64,000 bases of DNA, from the NCBI GenBank assembly GCA_001600635.1, contig BCKL01000009.1:1-64000 (forward strand). Direction: 5' to 3'. The notes under the pieces were generated by a model. It saw only the letters and a program-made list of their open reading frames with translations. It was not told the DNA's origin and made no database searches. Positions 47,636 through 58,823 of the stretch are shown here, in pieces (the first letter of the stretch is position 1; each line of letters begins with the position of its first letter). A program made the translations under genes and the position numbers. The stretch is from Leucosporidium creatinivorum. Taxonomy: Eukaryota; Basidiomycota; Microbotryomycetes; Leucosporidiales; Leucosporidiaceae.

Positions 47636-48343
47636 TTGAGCGAATGGAGTCGCTTGAGATGAACCTTGGGGGCTATCTGCCTTCCTAGGCGGCTGAGACT
47701 AGCTCCGCCGAGCTATCCTTCGCCGAAAATTGGCTGGAGGCAACGAGAGGCGACGCTTAATGTCCCCCCGGCAGTCAGCACCGATAGTTAAAATTCATAA
47801 AGTCTCTAGAGAAATCTAGTACTCATCTCTACCGCAGCACGTGGCGGTAGGAAGAGCTCCGACCTTGCGCCGAGGGTGCTTTGTCGATCAGGAAGCTGCC
47901 TTAACCGCTCTCAATTGTCGTGCGGTATCTAGATACATGTTAACCGAGAGCATGGATGCCAGTGCCACCTTCCAAAAGCTCCTTGGCTCTTCCTCGCTTC
48001 CTCGACCTGCTCGGCGAAGGCAAGTCGGCCGAAAGTCTGCTATCGCCTTGACTGGGAGGCTTAGGTGCGCGCTAGCAGGTAGTTTGACCGAGTCCCGAGC
48101 AATCGCAAGCGAAAACGCTGCTGTAACCCTTCACCAGAAATTGGCGAACGGCGGTCCTCTCGGAGCCCGCTCAGGCTGAAACGCTGAAGCTTGCCCTTCT
48201 CCGCTTCGCTCGTCTCGCTTCGTTTCACAACACCGACTCGCAAGAAGCTCTTCTGGCCGCACGACCGCCCTATTCGCTACTCCCCTCGTCGGGCAACGCT
48301 TCATCTCGACACCAGACGCGTCTGAGCTCACTCCGGAGGCAAG
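47636..48343. other. Intergenic region, F-box copy/DNA methyltransferase
   Basis: Contains an AT-richer island (about 47785-47830) unusual for this window, and the promoter of the methyltransferase. No gene seen. Confidence 0.5.
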
Positions 48344-51300
48344 ATGAACGACAGAGACGTCTACTGGGAGCCTCCGGGAAAGTGGTGGAAGATGAAAGTC
48401 CGTGCTGCTAGCTCTATCGTATAGCTAAACGATTGCACTACTGACAAGGCCCTCGCGCGCCCTGCCTCAACAGATCCGCGACCGGCTCGACTTTGAGGCC
48501 TCCTTCAACGGCCTAAAGGGCAAGGAGCGGGATAAAATCGCCGAGGACATCCAGAACACCCACCCCTCCAGTCGCCCGGAGGAGCAGGCCGACTACCTGC
48601 GCGATAGGACCGTGAGACGCGTCTCCGCCTCAGTGAGAAGCTCAAGCTGACCTCTTCGCATTGCTACAGAAACACTTTTGGATCGTCTATCACAAGTGGT
48701 ACAACGACTTCCGTGCGCTGGACCTGGAGGAGGATCTAGGAACGCTTTCCATGGTCGATTCGGACTCGGAGAACGAGGCCAGCGAGCGGGTGAGGTTAAC
48801 AGCACGACGGCAGCTGTCGAACGAGTGCTGACCCTTCATCGACGTCGACAGTACCAACCACCACCTCGCGCTGCTCTCACCCCTTCAGACGACGAGCGTC
48901 GATACGAGAGGATGCCCGCCGCCTCCGACGAGCCCTCCGACCTCGACGAGCAGAACGAGGATGGAGACGACCGCATGATTCTGATCTCACCTTCTCCGGA
49001 ACAACTAGCTCGACCTCACTCTCCCGACCTTCGCGCCCCTTCCGCCGACATCACCCCTGCTACTTCCAGTACTCCCGCCATTCCCAAACCTCGGACACGC
49101 CCAGCCGCCGTCTCGACCGAAGGCGGTCCTCGGAAGCGCCGCAAGGACTCCAACGACAACGTACCAAGTACAAAGAAGCGTCGCCGTGATCGACCACGCG
49201 CGCCGAGATCCAAGGTCAAGATCGCTCGCCGCAAGCCCCGAGACGTCGACCCAGCCGAGCTCCCCGGTTCGTTCATGCTCAGGCTTCTCGATGTACTGCC
49301 TAGCTGACGTCTTTCGCAACCTATCGCAGAGAACAACGCCCAGCACGAGTCGTTCCTCTACCCTTACTTCCGTCGCCCTCCTCCGTTCGACTCGAAATCT
49401 CGCGCCGTGTTCGCTCTCAGCAAGTACAAGCTCCTCGACAAGAGCACCAACACGCTCGTCTCGCTGCTCGCCATTGCTCTGAACGATTCGAGGAGCCTTC
49501 AGCTCGAGGGAAGCGCCTGTGCCCTCGTGGAAGCAGACGGCGCCGAGTTCCACATCGTCGAGGGATCGCGCAAGGTCCTCGTGGCCTCTCACGACATCCT
49601 CGGCCTCACCCTTTCTCTGGATGGCACCTACGTCGAGACCCGTCTCGCTCGCTACCGCCTTCACATCGCCTCGGCCGACTACGACGAGCTCGCCGCTCAA
49701 GCTCGCCGACTCCAGGCCCTCTACCTCTTCGGAAGGGAGAACCACATTCTCGGTCAAAACCGCAAGGGCACTCAGCGCGTCATCAACACCCTCAACGAGA
49801 CCCTCGTCAAGAGGGGCAGAACACCGTCCTCGCTGGAGGAGAAGCTCCATAGCAGCTGGTGGAGCGAAGGGCTACTCTCAGCGCTCGACAACTCTGAGCT
49901 CGACCAGGACATCGCCGAGATCCTATACAGGCAGCTTCCTAACACTCCCTAGTACGTCCCGAGCTACGCGACAACGGCTCGGCGCTGACCTTTTCCTCGC
50001 AGCGTCACGCCCTTCGTATTCGACCTCGTCTCTCGCTTCCTCTTCTACGGCATGGTCAGAACCGACCCGCATCACGACCCTTTGCTCGGAGCTCGACAAC
50101 ACGCCGCCGACGAGGCACTCCTCCAAAGCGTCCAGGACGAGGTGCTCGAGTTTGAGGAGGCAGCGGCTACGACGGTCGAGGTGCCCAAAACGGCGCAGGG
50201 ACGAAAGTACATCGACAGCAAGTTCGTCCTTCAGGCCGGCGAGCCTCGGACCGCCATTACGGTCTACCAGGAGGCCATCATCGACGGCGAGCTCTACCGC
50301 GCAGGCGACACCGTTCTCGTGCTGGGCGAGTCCCCGCTGCAGGCTTCGCAGAACCTTTCCACGAGCAAGGAGCCGAAGACGGCGAGCGCGAAGGATAAAG
50401 AAGGTACCATCGCCGAGGAAGGCGATGTCGACGCCGTCTCGGAGAAGGCGCCTGAGCGGGAGCAAGAGCAGTCGACCAGCAAGAAGGCGCGGGTGACCGG
50501 CGACGACGATGAAGAGTATGACGCCAATGAAGGCGATGTCGATGCTGCGTTTGAGAAGGAGCTTCGGCGGGAGCAAGCGTCCAAGCCCTCTACCCTCAGC
50601 GACGTCACCCTGCCATGGTTCGGCCGCATCGTCTACTTCTTCTTCAAGGGCAAGAATAGGAAGCAGCTGTACGCGCACGTCGACTGGTTCCACCACCTTC
50701 GAGCGACGCCGCTCGGCAAGGTATCGCATGCTCGCGGGCTTGTCTACGCCGACCATTGTGTATGCTCTAGCTGCGCTCCTCTACACCACTCTTCACCGCT
50801 GACCCTCTCTCTCGTCTACCGCAGGACGCCATCCCTGCCGAGACCATCATCCGCCACCTCGACGTTACGCGCGTGACCGCCGACGAGATTGACATCCCTC
50901 GAGAAGGCTTCTACTACTCGCAAGCTCGCACATACTGTGCTCTCCGCTCGACCTCTAACTGACGCTTGACACTATACAGCTTATTCTGGGACAAGGATTC
51001 GGGAGCCTACGTGACTGCCGACCCACTCGAGGACCCCGACCTCGCCGACTTTACCCTCCTCAACGCTGCCAACGCGCCTCGCTGCCTCTCGTGCGCTCGT
51101 CGCTCCACGGAGGTAGCTACTTCAGTCGAAGATTCGGGGCCAAGTCAGGGGGAGAAGGACGTTCGCGTGGAGGTCCCTACTTGGGTCTCGCCGCAGAACT
51201 CTTGCGACTTCAAGTACGAAGGTGAGGGGGCCTTCTTGCGCTCTCTAGCCGTGCTCGACTACTGACTGCTGTCTTCTACTCTTGCACAGACATCACCTAC

Positions 51301-54300
51301 CACCTCGGCGACCTCGTCTACATCACTCCCGCCTACACCTTCAGTGTCAAGGGCGACCCTCTTCGTCAACCTTTCCTCCTCGCCGAGCTTCTCGCCATCG
51401 ACGATGTCGACGATGCTTCGATGGCTGCCTCGACCCCGCTCACTCGAGTCAGCAATATTCGGGTCCGCTGGCTTCACCGCTTCGACGACATCTTCAATTC
51501 GTCGGCGTCGACCGATCCTCGCCGCCTCGTCGCCACCGAGCCCACCGCCCAAGTCGACATCAAGAACCTCAAGGGCAAAGGCAATCTCCTCCTCAAGAGC
51601 GAGCTACTCAAGCTCGCCATCGACCGCCTCGAGCCCGGCACGAAAGCGTCGGCCGAGCAACTCGTCGCTCTCGGCTTAGCTCAGCTCGCGCCCGACGACT
51701 TCTGGTGCGACGACGAGCTCACTCTCGACGCTCAGGCGCGGGACGCGATCAGCCTTACCGACTCGGGCGAGCCGCCCAAGAAGCGTCTCAGGAGCGCCAG
51801 AGAGGCTCTCAAGAAGATTACCAAGGACGAAGCGGCTTCCAAGCTGCCAAGGTGCACCGTTTGCCTCCTCCAGCGTCAGAATCGCCTCAAAAAAGAGCGC
51901 CAGGCGCAGGCCTTTGGCAAAGACCACCCTTCGCAGAAGCTTAAAGCCCTCTCTCTCTACTCGGGCGCCGACCTGTTCGGGCTTGGGCTCGAAGAAGGCT
52001 GGTAAGTCGAGCTGCTCGGTCTCCCAGCCCACGCTCTCCCTCGTCGAGCATCTTCTAAACGCCTCGACTCTCGCCGTCCTGACCGTCGGGCGGCCTTCTC
52101 TCGCAACGCGACTGACATCCCCTCGCTCTCCTCGCAGCCGAGTTCTCAACGTCAAGTACGCCGTCGAGTTGGAGACGGACGTCGCTACAGCGTGCCAGTG
52201 CGTGTTCCTTTCCTTCCCTCCCTCGAACCTTCGTCGACCTCGACTCAACCCCGCTCCCTCTCTCGCAGGGCCAACCGACCTCACTGCACGGTCTACGCCA
52301 CACCCGTTAGCGACTTTCTCGAGGCCGCCGTCAACAAGTCGAAAGTGCCAACTGCTTCGCAAGGAGAGAAGGCGCCTCCCAGGCCGCCAAACGTCGACGT
52401 GATTCTCGCAGGAGCTCGTAGGTTTCGACTTGGCGCAGACTTGCTCCCAGCACGCTCATTGACACGCCCCTTCACGCTCGCCCACAGCGTGTCAAGGATT
52501 TTCGTCCGTCAACAAGTACAAGAAAATCGACGACATTCGATGCTCGGAGGTGAGTGGCTTCTCGCTGTTGCCGCCTCGCCGAACTCTCGGAGTCGGGGCA
52601 AGCCTCGGAGGCGACGCTAACATCTTGCTCCTCACCAGCCATGGGTTTACCTCGCCACGATGGACTGGTACCGCCCAGCGTACTCGTCGTTCGAGAACGT
52701 CCGCGCCATTCAGTACTTCGCTCTGCCCGAGGACGCCGAGAAGGGCGACCTCCTCAACGTGCTCATGGATGGGCTCATGCGCCTCGGGTGAGTCAACTGC
52801 GCTGTCAGCATGCCGTGCAAGCTTGTCGCCGCTCCAGCTTCATTAGATCGCTGACCCTGCTTCTCGTCTCGCCCGCCCCTGTTTCATCCTCCTTCTCGCC
52901 ACCATCCGCGACCCGAACTCACAGCTACCAAGTCCGCGCGGACGTCTACAACGCCGCCTCTTTCGGCGCTCCACAGGTCCGCCGTCGTCTCATCCTCACC
53001 GTCGCCCGTCGAGGCGTCCCTCTTCCTGCCTCGCCCAAGGCGACACACGCCTACTCGACGGCTTTCACCGGCATGTCCGCTAAAAAGTACGACGGAGGCG
53101 TGCACACGCACGTTGTCAAAGACTGCCATCGCCCTCATGGCCACGCTCAGCACCCCCCCGTCACCTTCGGCGATGCTACCTCGGATCTCCCCTCATTTGG
53201 ATTCGCCGACCCATACGGCGACATCCCTCAAGCCCTTCCTTCACAGCAGCAGTGGGAGTGGGGTCAGCCGATCGGCTTTGGCGAGAAGGTCAACCAACCG
53301 TACGCCCACCGACTTCCTCAGACTGCCCATCAGCGAGCGGCAAGGTGAGTCTGCGCGGCTTGAGGAGTTGATGTGGCGTAGAGCTGACGACGCCAACGCT
53401 ACAGGATCAACCTCGGCTCCGACAAGATCAACCTCGAGAAGGACTTCAGCGCCGTCGTCCTCGACCATGTCGTCCCGCCCGTCTCGGAGAAGAGGGCTTC
53501 TGTCCTTGCTCATCTTGGGGTCGCTGGAGAAGGCGGCAAAAAGGGAAATTACCTCGGTGAGCGGGCACCGTCCAGGCTGACGAAGATCGCCGTTGATGCT
53601 GTCGCTTCATTGCATAGACATTCCCATCGACATCGCCAACCCGGACGATCTGAGTGAGCATCCCATGCCTCCTCATCTCCGAAGCGGATGCTGATCTCGC
53701 CCTTCCTATCATCAGGCGAGAAGATTGCTCTTCGCCCCGACCTCCCACCCGCCCTTGCCGAGAAGGTGAGTCGCGGTCGCGGTCGCCGTTCGCTCGAGTT
53801 CGACACCGACTGACCTCTCGACTACTCCACCTCGCAGCGCTACCATCTCTTCTGGAAACGACTCGGATGGAACAGCATCCTCTCGCCTCTCCGCACCACG
53901 ATCAACCCCGACGGAACGTCCCATGGCGAGCGCATCCATCCTCGAGACGCCCGACAGCTCTCCATTCGCGAGGCGGCACGCATGCAAGGTAAGTCCTAGC
54001 TCTTCACAAAGCTCTTGTCTGAAGAGCTCTGCCACTGACCTGACCTGGTTCTCGTTCGTAGGGTTCGCCGACGGGATTCAATGGCGCGACTACGACGAGG
54101 ACTCGCTCGCTGCTCAGATCAAGTGAGCTTCTCTCTCTCGCGTAGCATCATTGAGTACAAGAACGCTAACCTTCACTTTTTATAGGATGATCGGCAACGC
54201 CGTCCCTCTTCCCCTCGGCGCCGCGCTCGGTCGCGAGCTCTTCGCATCCGTCCTCGCTTACTACGACAAGACGGACTCGCTCAAGCCGCCCCCAGTCGCG

Positions 54301-54564
54301 TCGAACGCTACCAGGGAGTACTCGCAATCCCCCGCCGCCTTGCCGGTCGATCGCAAGGGCAAAGGCAAGGCTCGTCAGATCTCTCCTTCGCCAAGGCCGG
54401 CATACTACGACGACGACAGCGACAGCGACAGCGATGATGACCTCGTCGTCGTCTCGCACGTGCCAGCGAGGTACGATCCCATGGACATTGATGATGAGGA
54501 TGATGCGGACGGGGAGGATTCGGACGATGAGGAGCTCGAGCTTTCGTTGGTGAAGAGGGAGTAG
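48344..54564 (+). CDS. DNMT1: Dnmt1-type DNA (cytosine-5) methyltransferase with two BAH domains
   Basis: Nuclear enzyme that transfers a methyl group from S-adenosylmethionine to cytosine. Twenty exons: 48344-48397, 48474-48611, 48670-48789, 48852-49266, 49330-49951, 50003-50759, 50825-50919, 50980-51221, 51290-52001, 52138-52197, 52269-52417, 52488-52549, 52639-52787, 52925-53344, 53405-53556, 53618-53653, 53716-53765, 53838-53988, 54062-54122, 54186-54564; 1,607 residues. After a basic N-terminus come an RFTS-like domain (from about 247), BAH1 (about 520-760, with an acidic insert), BAH2 (about 815-930) and the catalytic domain (about 1035-1500). Motifs: IV PCQGFSS (Cys1123), VI ENV (1161-1163), VIII QVRRR (1209-1213), IX REAARMQGF, X GNAVP (1485-1489). 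Motif I reads SGADLFGLGLE instead of the usual GxGG form. No CXXC finger is seen. Intron 7 is GC-AG. The C-terminus is acidic. Confidence 0.92.
50920..50979 (+). other. GC-AG intron in the DNA methyltransferase gene
   Basis: The donor is gcaagc, the acceptor acag at 50976-50979, and the branch site is ctaactgac. Only this junction restores the BAH-like FYYSLFWDKDSGAYV; the nearby GT at 50937 gives the wrong phase. Confidence 0.8.
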
Positions 54565-54853
54565 CGCGGCGTACGCTACAGCGAGGGACGATGAATTTTG
54601 GTTCTGCTGAGTAATATCATCACTCTTGGCTAGCTTCTACTACTCCCCTCGTCGACCAGGGCGGGCTCGGCGAAAGCAATTTCGAAGACCCGACGGGCTT
54701 AAGTCCCCACCTCGGCGATGCTTCACCTTCTCGCTCGCTTCTCGGTTCTTGCATTCCCGACTTGTCTAGTCAACAGCTCTTGCACCGCTCCTCTAATGCT
54801 CAACAAACAGCCCGACTCTCGTCCGATAGCAAATCTCAATCTCCTCGCTTCCC
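54565..54853. other. Convergent 3' gap, methyltransferase/GDA1
   Basis: Under 300 bases between two stop codons; holds both 3' UTRs. Nothing else recognised. Confidence 0.55.
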
Positions 54854-56887
54854 TCAATCCGCTCGGCAAGAGAGATGTCCCTGAACCATAGCGAGAGCGG
54901 CTCCGAGGGCCCTGTAGGTAGTAGCGCAAGAGGGTGAATGTGGTCAGTCTTTGAGTGAGCGAGAAAAGGAAGCGAGACAAGCGAAACTCACCATCCCAGC
55001 TCCACGCCATTCACCTGCTTCCCCATCCAAATCATCCTCTCCTCCTCCAACTCGTACCCAAGACTCAACAGACTCAACATGAACGTCAAATCCAAGCAAT
55101 ACTCTGGCCTATCGCCCAACTCGTGCTTGGCCTCGGCGTTGCCCTTGAAGCGGGACCAGGTGGGCGAGGAGCGACCGGCGCAGACGTTGGAGGTGAGGGT
55201 GCGGAGGGAGGAGATGGAGAAGGGGGAGGTGAGACCGAGGGGGGCGATGCGATCGTAGAAGTAGGAGAGGCTGATGTGGTGGGGAGGAAGACGGCCGAGG
55301 TAGGGAAGAGGGCGCGGAGAGAGGTGGGAGAGGGAGAGAATGGGGAGGAGATGAAGACTTGCAGTCAGCTACTGATATCGACGGAGATTGAAGAGCGAAG
55401 ACCTCAACTCACGCCCAGACCTTTCCAGCCGAGAAGACCTCCCCAAGCTGAGGCTGATACACTCCCGCAAACGCGCAAGGCTCCTCCTCGCACTGCGCAT
55501 CCTTGGCGATCATGACCTCGACGACCCTCCTACACGCCTCGAACCCCGCTCCCGTTCCCACCATCGTCACCTGCACGGCCTCTCGGCCAGGAGGGTCGAG
55601 CGAGACGATCTTGGACTCGTCCTTGAACATGCAGGGGTTGGGGATGCGATCCTTGGTCGTGAGGTCCTCCCACACGATGGCCTTGCCCTTGGGCGCGCTC
55701 TGCCATACGTACGAGAAGGCAACGAGGTTATGCACCGCTCGTCGGGCCTGCATCAACCCATACCCGAGATGCGAGTGCTGGTAGAGGACGTGATCCTTGC
55801 CCGCGAAATCGAGGTCGTAGACGTGATCTCCTGGCGCGAGTTTGGCGGGCGACTTGGGGTCGAATGTCGGTTCGAAGACGATTTGAGTGGAGGCGCCGCC
55901 GAGGTCCATGATGGCTGCTGAGTCGGAGGGAAGGGCGTCGGTGGGGCCGATGAGGCCGAGGAGAGAGTTGATGGTGATCCAGGCGTAGACGCCTGTTGAC
56001 GACGGACGAGGTCGAGGTCAGCTCGGCGCTCTACTCGGCGAAGAGGAGCGACACTCACCCTCGTCCCTTCCATCCATGATCGTGACTCCATCCTCAACAA
56101 CAGTAAACGGCCACTCCTTACTCAACCACCTCTCCACCTCCTGCAGAATCTCATTACTCTCCCTCTCGCCCAACAACCTCAACCCCGCCGTCGCCTTGAC
56201 CGCGACGGGCGTGCAGCTCCTCTCCTTCTCGGGCACTCCCTTCTTGCCCACCGCATGCTGCATCAGGCTCCTCAGACTCTCAGCCGCCTCCTTCGGTCGT
56301 CCAGCGTAGGATGAAAGCCCCGGTTTGGTGGTGTAGAAGCCCTCGTCCTCGAGTTTGGGGAGGGCGCCAGGAGTAGGATCGCAGTGCGAGAAGGTGTAGA
56401 GATGGAGCCTTGATCCGGTAGATCCCGCATCAATCATGAGGGCGTAAGTCGTCGCCTTTTGGCCGGGAGGAGGGGTGCACTTCTTGGACGACGCGCCGGG
56501 CTGTTTCTGAGGGCTTGAAGGCGGGAGTTTGGAAACGACGACCTCGGCTTCGGCCGGGGCGACGTCGGTTCTGGTGGACTCGGGTGCGAATCCTCCCTCC
56601 CGCCCTCCTCCCGTCCCTTTGCCAAAGTAGAAGATGAGGAGCAGGACCGCTCCCGCGATGAGGGCCACTCGTTTCGGCGTCAACGCCTTGAACGGGTGAG
56701 CTCCCCTCTCCTTATCCGAGTTCCTCCTGCCATTCAACGCGGAGTTGGCCAACGACATTTCCAGCTCGTAATCGTCTTCCTGGTCGAGTTGGTCGTTTGA
56801 GGTGAGGTGCGTGGAGGAAGAGTTGGAGTGGTGTTGAGTCGTCGGTAAGGGAGTGTTGAGAGCTGATTTGGGCGGGAATGAGACCAT
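54854..56887 (-). CDS. GDA1: Golgi guanosine diphosphatase (GDA1/CD39 family)
   Basis: Golgi lumenal GDPase that turns GDP released by mannosyltransferases into GMP, allowing GDP-mannose import. Exons: 56887-56059, 55992-55413, 55270-54992, 54911-54854; 581 residues. Type II membrane plan: a short cytoplasmic N-terminus, a transmembrane helix at about 60-80 (RVALIAGAVLLLIFYFG), a Ser/Pro stem, then the nucleotidase domain. Apyrase regions are visible: DAGSTGSRLHLYTF, KATAGLRLLG, VYAWITINSLLG, MDLGGASTQIVF, GKVWALSYFYDRI, and the end WALGAAL. Length and order fit Gda1. The acceptor at 55271 was preferred over an upstream AG because it restores the LSYFYDRI motif. A 5'-UTR intron (57075-57021) is likely. 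The ATG at 56887 is the first in frame. Confidence 0.93.
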
Positions 56888-57582
56888 AAGAGGGCTGCTG
56901 GGAAGGCTGCTGCTGCCTGGGCGACGACGGGCGGCGGCCAGCGAAGAGGAGGACGACGAGAGAGGAAGCGTTGCGCGTGGAAGGCTCAAAGAGAGCTGTA
57001 GGGCGGTAGGAAGAGGCGGCTGTAAAGTGAAGCAGATATCAGCGAGAGTTTTGTAGACTGGGCAGTGAGGCTCACCCTGCTGCTGAGTGAAGCTGAGCAG
57101 AGACGAAGTAGAGGCGGGAGATAGAGAGTTGGCGACGACGAAACGCGAACAAGACGACTCGGTTTGTGAGGGTCTGTGAGGGAGTAGAAGGCAGCTCAAG
57201 AGATGGCAAGATGAGTAAAGTGGAGCTAGGCAAGGTCTGTAACCTTTGCTCGCGCGCCGTCAGCTGCTCGGCGCCGAGCCCCTCTTGACCGGCCAGGCTC
57301 GCTTGACTGGATTACTGCTGCCAAAGAGCGGTAGAAGGAGTAAAGGGTCGACAGAGAGTATAAGATAAGCAGCTGATGGACGCCGCTGTCGAGCAGGCTG
57401 TGCCGGATCATCGCGACTCATCGTTGCTGCTCGGCGTTCGCTTTTCTCGCCGATATACTCAACTGCACTACTTTGAGGAAGGAGGAGGTCTTCTATAGCA
57501 TGTAGAGCTCTATTCTGGATCTCATCTGTATGCCCTTAACGCGTCTACACTGCACCATCACTCGCTCAACTACCGCTCGGCG
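56888..57582. other. Upstream region of GDA1 with likely 5'-UTR intron
   Basis: A predicted leader intron runs 57075-57021 on the minus strand (gtgag to acag with cgctgat). The rest is GDA1 promoter and the 3' UTR of the HD-domain gene. No further gene. Confidence 0.45.
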
Positions 57583-58470
57583 CTACTCCTCCGCCTGATC
57601 CTTCGCTTTCGCCCCCTCCTCCACATCCGCCCACTCGCACTCCACCTCCTCCAAGAAGCCCCTCATCATCTCTGTCCTCCTCGTCGCCAGTGCACGTCCC
57701 TTAGGCGTCTTCATCATGCCTTCGAGCTTGACGAGCTTCTCGTGAAAGTGATCGATTGCTGACGATTTGGCCTTCCCTGAGGTTGTGGTGGGCGGCAGGG
57801 AGAGGGAAGAGGTGCTGGGTGGCGTATAGAGTGGGACGGAGGAGGCTCCGGAGTAGGCAGCGCAGCGGAGAATGCCTGTGGGAAGTGGGAGGGGTCAGCG
57901 GCGAGCTCGACTGAGCAGAGGAAAGAAGAGCCTGACCGAATGCTCCGATGGCGTCTAGCTTGTCCGCATCCTGTACGCTGTTTTAATGTACATCGGAGAG
58001 CAGCAGCGGATGAGGGCGGGTCAGCTCGGCCCAAAAGCCTCCCAGCTCGGCGTTCGTCAAACTCACCAATGCAGCTCCCTACAAGTCCTATGCCACTCAG
58101 TTTCCTCCCCATTCTTCACCCTCTTCACCTCCTTACTATAACTAACGTTATCCACCACCCTCTCGACCACGCTCCTCTGCTCGGCGTTGATCACTCCCTC
58201 GAACCCCTTCCAATGCTTCTCCAGATGCTCTTCCGCAGTGGCATTCGACCCGGGCGGAAGGTACTTGGCATCAATGAGATCATGGGCCAGAGCCGCGAGG
58301 TGAACAACGAGTAGATCGGGTGCAGGATTGAGAGAGCGGGCGATGAGGAGCGAAAGGGAGACGACGCGTTGGATGTGGTGAAAGTCGTGGGAGGGGTCGT
58401 AGTTTTGGTGGTGGGATTGTGCCACAGCTTCGAAATGAGCGATCAGAGAGGCGCGTGTAGGGGAAGCCAT
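57583..58470 (-). CDS. HD-domain metal-dependent phosphohydrolase
   Basis: Three exons: 58470-58067, 57977-57937, 57875-57583; 245 residues. Metal-binding signature of the HD superfamily: His in SHDFHHIQRV, the HD pair in LAALAHDLIDAKY, and Asp in VQDADKLDAIGAFG. The order and spacing match small bacterial and fungal HD hydrolases of the YedJ/YpgQ type, with probable nucleotide or phosphate-ester substrates; the true substrate is unknown. Exon 2 (41 nt) encodes the final Asp motif. The tail is Glu-rich (EEVECEWADVEEG). It is divergent from the RhoGAP gene across 353 bases. Confidence 0.85.
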
Positions 58471-58823
58471 CTTGTGAGAGCTGAGCGCGCCGGAAGGAAG
58501 TTGTAGGGTGTTGAGAGAGTGTTAGAGGTGAGGGGAGCTGTTGAAATGGTACAGAATCTGATCTGTGCTGAGATGGGACGTAAAGAACTACAGAGCAGGA
58601 AGCAAAGCCGTGGTTCGACTCGGGCACTTCAGCTTCGACGCGCCTCGCTCGGAATCGCTCCTTGCCTTCCTACATTTCTCACCTCGTCTAGATTTCTCGA
58701 CTAATACGGGCTTACTCGACAATTCTCCTATCCCTACCGAACTACAACTCACCTACTCGACTCTCCCTACTCGACAAAGGGCTGGAGCGCCCCCTCCGCC
58801 CGCCTCTCTGTCTCGAGTGAGCC
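58471..58823. promoter_or_regulatory. Divergent promoter region, HD hydrolase/RhoGAP
   Basis: 353 bases between two divergent ATGs; CTCGACTCTCCCTACTCGAC-type repeats lie near 58700-58770. No gene. Confidence 0.5.

Noticed and set aside
49005-49850. 281-codon frame opposite the methyltransferase RFTS region
   Set aside because: It lies antisense to a phase-consistent, domain-bearing exon.
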